Assembly: GCA_016800925.1 (NCBI GenBank)
Contig: JABCPU010000057.1
Coordinates: forward strand, 62,001-126,000
Length of the DNA stretch: 64,000 nt
Source: Suillus spraguei
Taxonomy: Eukaryota; Basidiomycota; Agaricomycetes; Boletales; Suillaceae
Reading direction: 5' to 3'
Numbering within the stretch: position 1 is the stretch's first letter; each line of letters opens with the position of its first letter. The notes under the pieces were generated by a model that did not search any database, was not told the origin of the DNA, and was given only the letters and a program-made list of their open reading frames with translations. Below, piece by piece: positions 47,252 through 58,897 of the stretch. The translations under genes were made by a program, and so were the position numbers.

Positions 47252-48445
47252 ATGCTTATGTCTGACCCTAAAGTATGGCTAATCACAGGTGAGTATCCTC
47301 ATTTCATGTGGTGTGTATTAAAAGCAGAGATAGCAACAACTTACATCGATCATTTAGGAACATCATCAGGCTTTGGTCGCCGTTTAGTTTCAATCGTTCT
47401 AGAACGCGGTGATCGCGTAGTCGCGACGGCTCGATCTTTGCAAAAGATCCAAGATTTCCCCCAATCTCCGAACCTACATCTCCTAGAGCTTGATGTAACA
47501 TCCGGAATTACTGTCATCAAGGAACGTGTAGATGAGGCGGCTAAGGTATGGGGCAGGATTGACGTATTGGTGAACAATGCGGGTATTGGGCTGCTGGGAA
47601 TCCTCGAGGAATGCGGGTAGGACACAGAGATGCTCTTTTCCCGCGCCTAATGCACGTTGTCGGTTCCAGGGTGGACATGATGATAAGACAATTCCGCCCT
47701 AATTTCTTCGGTGTGCTGAACGTCACAAATGCAGCATTACCATATATGCGTGAAAGTAGGTTTCCGGAGCTCTACGTGTGACACATGCTTTGAGCTCTGC
47801 AGGAAAGAGTGGTACAGTGGTTATTATCGGGAGTCGTAGCGCATGGAGGCCTGAAATCACTGTGAGTAGCTTTGTCTATGGTTGATAGTTGTTGAACAAC
47901 ATCTACTTCAGGGACTCGGTGAGTTACGCCTTTTAAGCTTTCCCGTGGATGACCAATACTACGGCTGGCAGGTGTTTATGCCTCATCAAAGGCAGCTGTG
48001 CAGGGTAGGTCGCATTGAACCCATACACGTTACGTACATCGTTCACCAACTGAAACATCCTGCAGTAATGGGCGAAACACTTGCAGTAGAACTCGCACCA
48101 TTCAACATACGCGTCCTAATCGTCGAGCCTGGCGCCTTCCGCACCGAAAACATATACAGCAATAAATTTAACACGTGGACGAATCCTATACCTGATTATG
48201 ATGAAACACGAGCTGAGGCGCTGGTGAAGTACGAGGCTATCCCTGGCAAGCAACCAGGGGACCCCATGAAGGCGATGAATGTGGTTGTAGACGTCGTAAG
48301 AGGAGAAGGCGTTGCAGTTGGGAGGGAGTGGCCGTTGTATCTCGTCTTGGGAGAGGATGCAGAGAGGGATGTTAGAAACAAATGCATGATGATGTTGAAG
48401 CATCTTGACGAATGGCAAGACGTAATCCGGGACGTGAATCTATGA
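47252..48445 (+). CDS. Short-chain dehydrogenase/reductase (286 aa), intact copy
   Basis: Classical SDR oxidoreductase using NAD(P)H; substrate unknown. Seven exons join in phase to 287 codons: 47252-47288, 47358-47616, 47670-47755, 47803-47861, 47912-47918, 47972-48004 and 48066-48445. Seen motifs: cofactor site TGTSSGFG, LLELDVTS, DVLVNNAGIG, the active-site Ser in VVIIGSRSAW, catalytic YASSK across the exon 5-6 join, and VEPGAFRTE (the PG motif after the catalytic helix). Exon 5 is only 7 nt (GGACTCG) but restores the frame and the GLGVYASSK text. An ATG at 47258 is an equally good start. Unit A has a dead copy, so this is the surviving one. Confidence 0.85.
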
Positions 48446-49011
48446 ACCGATGAACAACACACCGCAACTATGTATAGAGTAAATGTTAGTATGAAAAAAG
48501 AATGTAGATCAGTATATAGTTTAATGCTCTTTCTTTGATCTCGAGGAAGCTAAAAGGTGCATTATCGTTACCCTAGAGTCCGCACTTCATATGAGCGAGT
48601 GTGCCGTGCGTCCACGACCACATGCACTCGCGCACAGTGCGCAGCCTGCCAGTTCAGCAAGGAGGCATAAAAAGGAGACAGAAACATGAACACGCAAACA
48701 ACATGCGATGAACGGAAAGAGCCGCGAAAAAGAAACATGGACAACATGCGGCAATTATTCGTGCTTATATACGTTGTAGATAGATGATTAGATATGTCTA
48801 ATAATTGCCATAAATATGGGGGTTCACAGTTCACTAGAAAGTTGATTTGGTGAGGCAAAGATGAATTGTTAACGAGCCAAGCCTGCGGCCCCAATTACAT
48901 TATGACCACTTTATCTATTTACAGTATGCAAGGGAAAGGAAGGAAGATGCGGTGAAATAAAGTGCTTGAAATGGAGACTATCGTCACGAAAAAAATACTA
49001 CCTGGAGGACA
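48446..49011. other. Intergenic between convergent genes, unit B
   Basis: Counterpart of 41705-42121, longer by a stretch around 48650-48800. No gene seen. Confidence 0.4.
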
Positions 49012-50469
49012 TCATGATGAAAAAGAAAATATTGGATGGATCCAATCCACATTTGAAACGCGTGATTCCTCCGAGGAAAGTAGGGGGAACCAGACTGGCG
49101 CTGTGTGAGTCTCTTGTCCATATTGTAACTCTGGTAGCAATCCAGGCAGTTTTTCGCGTGCAATCGCTGCAAAGCATTTTTAGCACGATTGTCTCAGACA
49201 AATCATATTCAACCTACCACGAATGTATGGATTGCAGAATTCCGACGTGCCATCTGCGAGCAAGAACAATTCATGGTTTGCCACCTCATGGAACCCGTGC
49301 CGCGATGACGGGATAGGTTCTAGCAACTACCGCGGTAAAGATAAATGATAGTGTCGGAAAACGAATAGTATAAAACTTACTCCTGAAATCAAATCTCCGA
49401 TATTTTCAGGGAAATCTTTGAAGACAGGGTATTCCTTGGATGTTTGTCCACTGTTGTAGCACCAAGAAATATGACATTTTCTACAACAAAGAGTGGCTGA
49501 CAAGATGGTATCAGTAAGATAGTGGTGAAGGAAGACGCGAAACATGCCTCATGTTTGTCCGAAAAAAGCTCGTAAATGACACAGCCTAATGCCCACCAGT
49601 CCACGGGTGCTCCGTACTTCATAGTACCAAGATCGGTTTTGTTGTGAAGAATCTCTGGTGCCATGTAGTGCATCGTTCCCACCACTTCTGCCGTATACCC
49701 CCACTGTCGCTCCAAGGGAGCCTTGTAGTTTACATAACTCAAGCCAAAATCAGCGATCCGCACATTCTCTTGAAAATCAATCAAGATATTTTCGGGTTTA
49801 ATATCCCGGTGGATGATGCCTATTTTGTGGAGAGCATTGATCCCGACGGCCTTGAAAGTCGGAGGGGTGAGACATCGAATATCAGGAAAGACAACCACTT
49901 ACCATTTGGGCGGTCCACCTGACCGCATGGTCCAAGCAATATGAAGAATGATAGGTCAGGTAGACACGTAGGTTACCGGCCATGAGATCCTAGAGATGTC
50001 CAATGAAGTCAGATAACTAAATGGCTCATAGGGGAAAAGGACACACCATAGCGAAACATATATGATCTTTTGTCTGAAACGACATTTGAAGTTCCATGAT
50101 AAATCTAGCTGAGGAAAATGACATCGATGATGCCATATACTTGTGCACTTCAAGTTCGTTCAACAGAACATTTTCTGTAGACCTGTGCTTAAGACGGTCC
50201 TTTCGATAGACCTTCAGGCAATGCAAGCGATTTGACGCTATGTCTTGAGCTGCCACTGCTGTGGCGAACCCACCCTCGGCCAAAACCCGCAAAACACGAA
50301 AGGGGCCACAGGAGGATGACACGGGGGGAATTTGGGATACCTCTGCCGTACCGGGGTGCGTGAAGGCGTGGGTGAGGACTGGAGGGGCGGGTGATGAAGG
50401 GTCAGAAGGGTACCGATGAGAAGGGAGAGGTGAATAAAGGTTGGTGCTAATGGTGGGAGAGGTAGACAT
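49012..50469 (-). pseudogene. AGC-like kinase, frameshifted copy (unit B)
   Basis: Exons 1 to 3 of the unit A kinase are intact here, with HCLKVYRKDRL, HRDIKPENILID, ADFGLSY, GTMHYMAPEILHN and VDWWALGCVIYELF, and the same GC-AG intron. In exon 4 about ten bases are missing (near 49470) relative to TCATTATATG in unit A, which shifts the frame and ends the protein soon after. The first ATG of unit A is ATC here, so translation would start at MSTSPTIS. The catalytic core could still be made, but the C-lobe end and tail are lost; I call it a pseudogene, with a truncated kinase as the alternative. Confidence 0.7.
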
Positions 50470-50559
50470 TTGCTCGATGCGTTGGATGAAGTACTAGAAT
50501 GGGGCTTCCGAAGAAGATGAAGAAGTGATCAACTTTTGAGTGACCTCGCCTGATGGCAA

Positions 50560-51449
50560 GGCAATGATTAGAATGAGGAGAAGGGGGAAATAATGTGAAG
50601 CCAGCAATTCGATGAGCGTATTTAAGTTTCCTGGTAGAACCACAACTCACCTTAAATGATGAGTTGTGGACAATAATCCCATCATCAATCACAGCGGTGA
50701 CCAGCATGATGAAAGAGATTGTGGAGGCGTACACTGCGGAACAATCAAAGCCTATTGCGACCACAGTAAAGTATTCATTGTCAGCACACATCTCACCAGC
50801 TGCGAAGCGTCCAATATCAAAACAGTGTGATGACGCGGAGACTTGCATGCCCGAGTCTAGAAAATCAGCTCCAACCATTCTCGTCAAGTGCTGACCGCTG
50901 CAAGGCGGATTGTTACAGGTGTTTGACTTCTTCTGAATATTTATTTATCAATGTTGCGGGCCATTCAGAACGAATACTCTTGTCGCATTGGCCATGCAAG
51001 CATAAGATGCTCCACAACAACCCCCAAGCTGAGTCCGAAATCACGTCATTGTATGAGGTGCAGGTCGTGACTTCTTGCGCTATTGTCTGTGCTGGACCTA
51101 TGAAAAATGCTCAATGGTGACTCAGAGGACATGAAACAGTGTAAATAATTCAACGAGTGAGAAACAAACTTTCAGGGAGGCTAATGTCAGCAACGAAGAA
51201 AGGGATTTCATGTGGAAAAAAATCACCTGAAGATGCCTTCATAGTCATAGTCTGATAGCAAGGATGTTTGTCAACTTTGGGTCGCTCAGATCTTTTCCCG
51301 CCACATTCTTGTTCAACTATAAAATCAAAAAACGCACTTGAAACTTGACGACAATGCTGCATGTCAATTTGCTTGGGGTAGTCGCCATGCTGGCGGTCTG
51401 CCTGTTCTACGGACATATACAGTGACGAGGATTCAGTCGAGAAGGACAA
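50560..51449 (-). pseudogene. Unrecognised Cys-containing protein gene, unit B copy
   Basis: Better preserved than in unit A: pieces with EVTTCTSYNDVISDSAWGLL and SILCLHGQCDK (51090-50970), then MQVSASSHCFDIGRFAAGEM and STISFIMLVTAVIDDGIIVH ending at a GTGAGT donor. An upstream piece (51449-51170) with ADISLPESLF may be its first exon. A TAA after VKHL at about 50915 stands in both copies. I cannot name a family. Confidence 0.35.
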
Positions 51450-52243
51450 ACTCTACACTCACCCACTTTCCCTTATTTCTCCTGTCATTAACAAACATTT
51501 TACTCCCAACAGTTCCAAACCGCTGTTGACGATGCAGAGAAAGGGCTCGCAAATGGGTATCTTCGGCAGAACCTTTATATCATTCATCTTCATATGCTTG
51601 TCTCATGGATTCCAAGCTGATGTCCCTAGGTGTGAAGTTGATCATTCAAGATGGTCCCTGCGCTGCGCGGCAGCAGTATTGAAATTCAAAGCGTGTAAAT
51701 TTATGTCGAGTAAAAGCCCAGAAGGATCAGAGTGATGCATAAACTACAGCTTTGAGCGACAGCATGATGGAAACATGAAATGACGGCGTTTATGTAAACA
51801 AGACAGGTATGGAATCAATGGATGCAATAGAGAGCCAATGACGAAGTAAATGTATGATACAGTCAGTCACTACAGAAAATAGACTTGCCCTACTTATAGC
51901 GCTATGTGGACTTGTTCGTCATGATGCGTTGTGGGGTGAGGCCTTGCGGTATTCTGGACCGAGTTGGCACGCTTCTGCTCACCACTCGATATATTTTCCC
52001 TGCCTAATTACACCGGCGCAGCCCAACTTGGAGTTCAAACAATCGAGCTTCCGCCTTCATAACACGTTCGATCGGTCTACTGAAGACCAGTCTCCGGTGC
52101 AAATCTGGCAACTAACTATGCAATAGGATGACATCCTCACGAATTCACATTCTTTCTGGCTCTTTTCCTACTTCCCCTGTTCTACAGGAGGCGGCAGAAG
52201 ATGGTCTAGTTATTATTGTCAATACAAGCCAGTATTGCTCAAG

Positions 52244-52733
52244 CACGCTCACTATATGCGTGATGACAATTGGTGGAATACGTAAGTGAGTCACATACTC
52301 TTCGACCGTAATGCAAAGATTACATTGCATATGCTGTGAAGTTCGTGAAAAAAAATTATGAAGAGTCTTTGACGTACAATCGTGGTGTTTAATGTATTGG
52401 TCATGGATTGGTCAGGAGCTTGTAACGCTCTTTGTCTGATGTGATTTCTGCACGAATGGCTTGTGACTAACAACCCACAACGAAAGATTAGGATTGCGGC
52501 ACACACAACGTATGACAAATAAAACGCCTCCCAGATTCATATGCCCCCAATTTTGCAGTCCATGGTTGTTCAAATTAATCTGACATTAGGTGATGTCGTA
52601 CCATTCGCTGCGTCGCAGGTCGGCAAGAACCCTCAGTTCTGCCTCAAGGGACAGACTCGGAGACCCATATGGGCCATTGGCCCAAAGCAGGTCTCCAATG
52701 AGATCGTCTGGTATTGGCCAGGCGAGAGAAAGC
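52244..52733. other. Intergenic after unit B; no gene seen
   Basis: Boundary of the duplication and the 3' flank of the zinc-motif gene. No coding text recognised. Confidence 0.4.
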
Positions 52734-53889
52734 TTATGAAATCCTCTGCCTCTTCGCAAATCTCCCAACCTCTATGTCTCCCACCGTACGATCCAAGTGG
52801 TCGAATACAGACCCTAGAGCGTGAGCTAGGTCAGGATGACAGGGGCCAGATGCTATGCTCATCATAGCGTCAAATTTTCGTCTCAGTCCAGAAAGCTGAT
52901 CTGGCGAGAAATAAACCTCAGGCTGTAGTAAAAGTGAATCGTTAGAAAATGCCCGCCAAAATACTTCTTGACGTACGATGCTTGGAGGTCCTCCGTTCCC
53001 CTGTGGCTGCTCTAATATGGACCCCACGCCATCTTCTTCTGAGCCCACCTCGTCCCTCGGTATTATTTGAGGCACTTCAGTAACTCCCACAGGTACTGCC
53101 ATCGGCGCCGTTGTGAACAAAGGCTGTTTCGGGACTGGTTTTGGTGTGGTCTCCATCTTAAATTCTCCCGACTGCGATTTGCGAAATGATGCAGGGAAAC
53201 TTGGGTGCGCTTCAGCATGCGTCATACGAATGCGAAGGAGGAGCTCGTTATCATCCATCGTTGTTATACGCAGCCAGCCTCCACAATGATAACGGGTGAT
53301 GCGAGAACGTGACTTGGCGCGATCGGCATCTTGGTTTCGCGACTTTGATTGCTCTCCTTCAAGCTGTGCACAAAAGTATGTGACGACTGTTGACTTTCCA
53401 CCGCGCTTTGTTTTCTTTTGACTGCATGAAAGATGTCTTGTAAGAATTGCTCGAGTGTATGACGTAGACAACGCACTTCCAGTGATATTCTGATGCTTCT
53501 GCCAAAAAATCTCTAATCTTGTTCGTCCGATTATACAAATGTTCCCCAGCTGCAAACATGCCCGCCGGTAGATTCACCATGGTATCAAAGTCGAATGGTC
53601 GCCCTTTGTTCAATGTGACGAGTTTCAAGAAGTCATCCAAGCTCATCGCTGCAGTGGCAATCTGCCCACAGCCAGATGGGTCGATGGTGGCAGCGGACTT
53701 TCGTGCTACTTGTTTGTCCATACAACCGATGCATACTTTGAGGTGACCTGTACCAGTACGTCGGAGTGGGTATGAGTCGACAGGGCCCATGTAGGCACAG
53801 CGAGTGCACTTCTGGAGTACGGTTGGAGAGGTGGATGAAGAAGGACCCGGTGCTATTTCTGTTGGGATCTCGAATGTAGTAGGAGCCAT
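52734..53889 (-). CDS. Zn-motif protein of unknown function, possibly transposase-related (366 aa)
   Basis: Two exons, 53889-53477 and 53421-52734, join in phase with a GTGCGT donor. Near the N-terminus CTRCAYMGPVDSYPLRRTGT and KVCIGCMDKQ form a C-x2-C...C-x2-C pattern that should bind zinc. The middle has a basic stretch (KSRNQDADRAKSRSRITRYH) followed by CGGWLRITTMDD and RMTHAEAHPSF, which recall the region ahead of the transposase domain in MULE-like basidiomycete proteins; no transposase core follows. The second half is Pro-rich, then SLLLQPEVYFSPDQLSGLRR and a closing helix ending in KRQRIS. I chose the ATG at 53889; coding text continues upstream without another ATG. It may be a host gene derived from a transposon (inference). 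Confidence 0.65.
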
Positions 53890-54862
53890 TGAAGGGGGTG
53901 TCGGTGCGGATGACAAGCCCAGTACAGGAGCGGGAGAACCTGTTGAGTCGCCTTATAAATTCAAAACGAAAATGCTCAAATGCATTTGTTCATACCTTTT
54001 ACTTCCATTCTATATTATCTCGGAAGATCCTAGTGTAGTTCGTAATATTCTTGAATTACGGCGGTAAAGTTTCTGTGAGGTTTCTGTGGTGCACTTCGCG
54101 ACATCCCACAGATCACGTGCACATCTCAATCTGACGAAGGCCTAGGCATTCCGTCATATAATGCATGTTGGATCTCATGAAATATTCAACACAAACTTTC
54201 AGAGCTGGGACGAATTAATAGAGCCCGGAGATAAAGACCTGAAGGATTAAATATTTTCGAGACCTGGTATAGACTGTGCCACGTTCGCGAGCTCCTCCCC
54301 CCTGGACGATGTGATCTCTCCCTCGAATACCACACACCATCACGATCGTTCTGCACCAACACATGCCTTCATGTAGACGGCCCACCTTCCGCACAACGGC
54401 ATCTCGCTGTTAGCATGCCGCAGATGCCGTTGGTTGCTAGCCGGCGACCCTTCTCACAGCTGCCCAAAAGAATCTGTGTGAAGTTGTTCGCTTTGATCAT
54501 GGTGACTGATTTCTTTTGCTTTCCTTATCAGAAAAAACTGGACAACATGATCATGGTAGTGTGATGAGCACGACACTCGGACCAGAAATCATTTACGTAC
54601 TTCGGAGTCTCCTTTGTTAATTCCGGGGCCTATCAGCTCAAACGCTGCGCAGGACGTTGATACGCTTTAGCTCAAAATCGTGTCAACGTTCTCCAAACAT
54701 ATTTGAGGCTGAAGGCACCCGAAACGAGTTCATGTTAGAGTCCCTCAAAACATAGCTGAAAGGAGCCTTTAGCCACCCTCAGCTGTGGCCATATACAAAA
54801 TCTAACCGATAATATACCTAATTAGTTTGTAATCATATCCAAGGTGAATGCCTGTGTGCATT
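53890..54862. other. Intergenic; no gene seen
   Basis: Likely promoter of the zinc-motif gene at the left and 3' flank of the next minus-strand gene at the right. Confidence 0.4.
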
Positions 54863-55988
54863 TTACCACCCACTAGAAATGCTGATTTGAAAATGACGTA
54901 GAAAGGATTTCGAGGGCTGATTGAGGAGCACATAACCTGAGCCCGGGCGATGACCCTGAAGATGCGCATATGCAAGAAAGTACTTGTTACTATTACAATG
55001 GATTAGATAAATATCTTGATCGTACGACGCACTTGCCTTGGAGTATTCATGGTGCCCAAGCTCCGACATTCTGCAGAACGCCTGAAACAATGCCGGCACT
55101 ATAAACGGAACCCTGCATTCCCTCTCCACTTCACTGAGCATACGTTCAGCACGGAGACGTTGTATCTTTTCCTGCTGTAACTCAATTTCAAGCAGTATCA
55201 GTCGCGCCTCCAGATCTACAGGAAGTCAGATGAGTCAGCTATGTGCATACCGAACTACTGATATACGAGACCATGCGAGGGTGCTGTTTCTTCACTCTTC
55301 GGCTGGGGAACACCAAGACGAATAAGCTCCTCCGATATCCCTTTCTCACAATGTTTCAAGGTGGTCAGCTGACTGCGGACTTTAAATAGTTCGAGCGATA
55401 GCCTGTTGATATCTCCTCTATCTCCTGGTGGGCGGGGGCCAGTAGGGATGAAACTCATGTGAGGTGATCCTAAGAGGGGTCTGGGTAAATCTGGAAAAGG
55501 TTTGGTGTGATATGGAAGGGTGCGTAATGGCTGTTGAGGGGTGGCTGTGAGCGGTACCCGAGATATTGACTGTCTGGACTGAGAAATTTTGTCGCCTGCT
55601 TGAGTAGTTTGGTATTCCAAGGCTCCAGTTGAACGATCGTCGAGAGTATGCTTCCCTTCTGCCGTACTGTTCTGAATGGGGAGGTGCTGCTCGGTTCGAA
55701 TTCTCTTCAATAAAGGATTCGAGGAGGGCTTGTTATTACCATCTGACCCAAAAGGTGGTGATAAAATACTGTGCTCATTGATGGACTGGGAAAGTTAGTT
55801 TGTAGGAACGGCAGATATATCGCAGCACCCACATCGCTTCGAGGTCTCTTCCTTTGAACTTCCATGGTGAACGGCTTCGGTAAATCAGAACGGTCTGACG
55901 TAAAAGATAATGGGAAATTTTCTGCATGCAGACTCATTCCCTCTGTCCGCGGTAACTCTATTGTATGTTTTGGTCCCAATGGTGACAC
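54863..55988 (-). CDS. Unrecognised protein with Pro/Ser-rich region and coiled coil
   Basis: Minus-strand exons, junctions inferred: 55988 to about 55836, about 55788 to 55265, and about 55217 to 54863. The N-terminal part has FTMEVQRKRPRSD, the middle is Pro/Ser/Gln-rich (ATPQQPLRTLPYHTKPFPDL), and the third part forms a predicted coiled coil (LEARLILLEIELQQEKIQRL, RAERMLSEVERECRVPF). After EYSK comes GCAAGT, a good GC-type donor, with an acceptor CTTCAG at about 54960; with or without this intron the frame stays open to the stop at 54863. The donor after PSH (GTCTCG) is unusual. I recognise no domain. It could be a regulator, but nothing proves it. Confidence 0.5.
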
Positions 55989-56032
55989 ATTTGTTCCGCA
56001 TGTTCCCGTAGACGGTAGCCTAAGATGGACCT

Positions 56033-56580
56033 TCAGTATATATCGTCTGTATGAGGAGTCAGGACGCTATCACATTGTAACCGTAACCGATTCGCTTTAC
56101 AGATGGGGTCATGCTTGAGTTTTATTTGCGTACATGTGTTTCTGTGAAGGTGCTTACATAGAGAGCTCTTTTTTAACCGCGTCCGACTCTGAACTCCCCT
56201 TGGAAATGGCCACCCATCGTTTGTACAAACTGCCCTGAGAGCAGATCAACTGCAGTTCATGGTGCAAAAAGATACTTTGGACACACCTTAACTAGCGTAT
56301 GAGTGGAGAGAAGCCATACCAAGAAGAACACAGCACCTTCCTGACGGACATTTTCGCCTTTTGGACGATGGGCTCTGAGAACATCAAGATCTGCTAGAAG
56401 AACGTGAAGGGCCTCGGTTTTATTCGTCATCCCAGATATCAGTCGCCCACCCTTAACCCCACCGTACTTGAGGGTAACTTGGAGAGTCTTGTCGTTTTCG
56501 TTCATGTAGGAGATGATAAATAATAATAATGGTTCAATTGCGCTCTGGTTAGATGCAATTGAGTCATTATTTTGGTTCAT
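56033..56580 (-). CDS. Small unrecognised protein
   Basis: Starts at an ATG at 56580 (MNQNNDSIASNQSAIEPLLL), continues through KYGGVKGGRLISGMTNKTEA and DVLRAHRPKGENVRQEGAVF, then GTATGG donor and CTCTCAG acceptor to SLYKRWVAISKGSSES, and a possible third exon ending DDIY at about 56033. The next gene on the same strand starts 45 bases beyond. The two could be one gene, but a stop separates them in the only frame that fits. No family recognised. Confidence 0.4.
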
Positions 56581-57040
56581 CGCAACGGTCGCGTCAGTAT
56601 TACTTGGGACAGAATTTCCATATTTATATACCGGCGCACTTTCCTGACTGTTACTCTACACCTGGTACAAATTTCCCGTTCCTAGACTGTAGTCCCTCCA
56701 TAAGCAGATCTGATATCTCAGAGGGAGAGTCCAGTCATTCAATATCATATTCATATTCAGCCGCAACATCGATATCCCTGGTGTACTCATCCTAATTTAC
56801 GTGTCGTAGCGAGCCGTGTCGCGGTTGCTTTGCCGATATCCTACCTCTAATTAATCTTTCAACTCTTTTGGAAAAAGCATCTTGTAGCAGGACGATCCTG
56901 TTTGGCAAGGCAGAACATTACGGTGGATCTGAATCCCTAGTCCAATACGCTTTAATCTCAGCTCAATGACGGTATGTCAATTGAATATTTGGGATAGTAC
57001 AAGTCCAATTGACTGATTCAGCCGCGGTCAGCACATGCCA
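56581..57040. other. Divergent intergenic region
   Basis: Lies between a minus-strand gene and the plus-strand HET pseudogene, so it would serve as promoter for both. No gene seen. Confidence 0.4.
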
Positions 57041-57051
57041 TTGAAGGCATC

Positions 57052-58513
57052 GTGGATGCGTTCTCATTCTATGTATTCAGCGGCATGCCTGCTCACTTGA
57101 TCCATGTACCTGGCATGAGGCTTGTGGACCGGGACGAGGTGTTCAATATGTACAAGCCTGTAGTCGAGTCCATCACGGAAGATGAGCTGAAGAAGTTTTC
57201 AGGATCATCAAGGAAAGAAACCTTACACAAAGTACTCAGGGACAAAGTCAAATTCGCGACGCTCTCTCATCGTTGGCTTGACACCGGAGAACCCACATTC
57301 CAGGACATGTCCGAGTCACAAAAAGACTTGTCAGGGAATCCTGGATAATTTTTGCGAGAAGGCAGGAGAGTACGATTGTGAATTAGCTTGGTCGGACACT
57401 TGTTGCATCAATAAGGAGAGCAGCGCAGAGCTTGATGAAGCTATTCAGGCGATGTTCAACTGGTAGCATAATGCTGCCATCTGCATTGCATATCTCGCAT
57501 GCTCTTCCAGCGTGTCGGACTTTGCGCAGGAGCCTTGGTTCACCAGAGGATGGACACTGCAGGAGCTCCTTGCACCAGAGAAGATGAAGTTCTACGGGAA
57601 AAATTGGGAGCCCCTCAGCGACAATCTTGACGACAAACACCCTAGGTACTTGGCTACTTCATCTGAAGACGAATTTTCTACACCAATCACCCCTTCTCAA
57701 TCAGATATTCTCACTACTATCACCCACTTGACAGAGATTGAATCACGCGATCTTATCTCATTCTCACGTGGCATTCACAACGTTCACCAGAGGTTGAGGT
57801 GGGCGTCAAGAAGGACGACCACGCGCGTCGAGGATATGGCATACTCCCTCATCGGCATATTTGATATCAGCATGCCAATAACGTATGGGGAGGGCGAGCG
57901 ATCTTGGTTTCGGTTGATGGCAATCATCTTGCAACGATGCAAGAGCTGGGAGGTTTTCGTATGGGCAGGAGAAAGTTCTCCATATGCCAGCGCCATACCA
58001 CGCTCGCCCAAAGGCTATGAAGCTTTTGATATGCAGGACTCCACAGAACTGAATAAAACTCTCGATATGGGGAGGGTGGAAGGAATTGTCGGAGAAACAC
58101 CTCCGGGTCTCCGTGGTGACCATGCATTTGCAATGACAAGACACGGAGTGCAGATGAAGTTACCGCTTCTTGATGTGGTGTTTGATCGCCCGAATCAGTC
58201 GGTCATTATTCACGGTCATACTCCGGGCTACTTCGGGCGGTCAAAGCCTTGGGATCTCCCTGTACGAGTCACATGCCGCCGACCCAAATCAAAGGCAGAG
58301 ACTTATCGTCTTGGAATAGTGAATTACAGCCTGAGCGGACTGGCTCGGCGGAACCAGTATGAAATCCGTGAGGGTCCTTTGTTGTGTTTCTTCTTCACCC
58401 TTGACCCCAATGGCCGGTCGTGGCTGAGGCTGCAGACAGAAAATGTGATCCTAATTTATCACAAGGGAGCCCCGGTGCGATGTAGATGTTCATTTGAGAC
58501 GGTATATATCTAG
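57052..58513 (+). pseudogene. HET-domain protein, recently broken
   Basis: HET domain text is nearly complete: FATLSHRWLDTGEPTFQDMS, ELAWSDTCCINKESSAELDE, EPWFTRGWTLQELLAPEKMK, RTTTRVEDMAYSLIGIFDIS and MPITYGEGERSWFRLMAIIL, then a C-terminal region of about 200 residues of no known fold. HET proteins cause incompatibility-type cell death after hyphal fusion. The frame shifts by one at the AAAAA run at about 57319-57323 (removing one A rejoins SESQK to TCQGILDNFCEK), and a TAG at 57465 replaces the Tyr of the usual MFNWY. It belongs to a different HET subfamily from the genes at 7.7 and 62.2 kb. Confidence 0.75.
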
Positions 58514-58897
58514 GCTCTTCTAGGGTAGGTGGTTACATCACTTGTGTCGGTCATTTTTGATATGTCATATGTCATGGTCTCGATACGTCGTACTCATACA
58601 GTACTTGTGTTGTTGATTTTTCAAGTTTATGCTTTCTAGAATTCGTACCTACACTCTGCATTCCGCCCACTAGTGGCTTGTATATGGTACTAATATAATA
58701 TCCTCATTCTCGTCTGAGTCCATCGCAGGTTGGCCCGGTGGTCCACTTACTTATTAGGTAAGCTCCGCCTGGACTTTGATGCGGCCTGCTTTCCAACGCC
58801 GATATCATGGCGATCTCCGTACTGCGCCAGACTCTTTCTTGCCTCTCAGTTTCAATTCGCGAGCCTTTCCGCCGTCTCGATTTCAGTATCTCATAAT
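58514..58897. other. Intergenic; probable profilin promoter
   Basis: Between the HET pseudogene and profilin; pyrimidine-rich stretch just before the start codon. No gene seen. Confidence 0.4.

Larger units (their letters stand above)
45264..52243. repeat. Tandem duplication, unit B
   Basis: Second copy of the segment at 37781-45185, same orientation. Compared with A it lacks about 745 bp inside the NOP4-like gene but has extra text near 48.65-48.8 kb and 51.3-51.4 kb. Confidence 0.9.

Noticed and set aside
55864..56118. A plus-strand frame of 84 codons
   Set aside because: It is the antisense of the minus-strand genes, which have better codon text and splice sites.
56033..56580. Velvet-domain regulator
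   Set aside because: Position beside a Pro-rich coiled-coil gene suggested it, but none of the velvet hallmark blocks is present.
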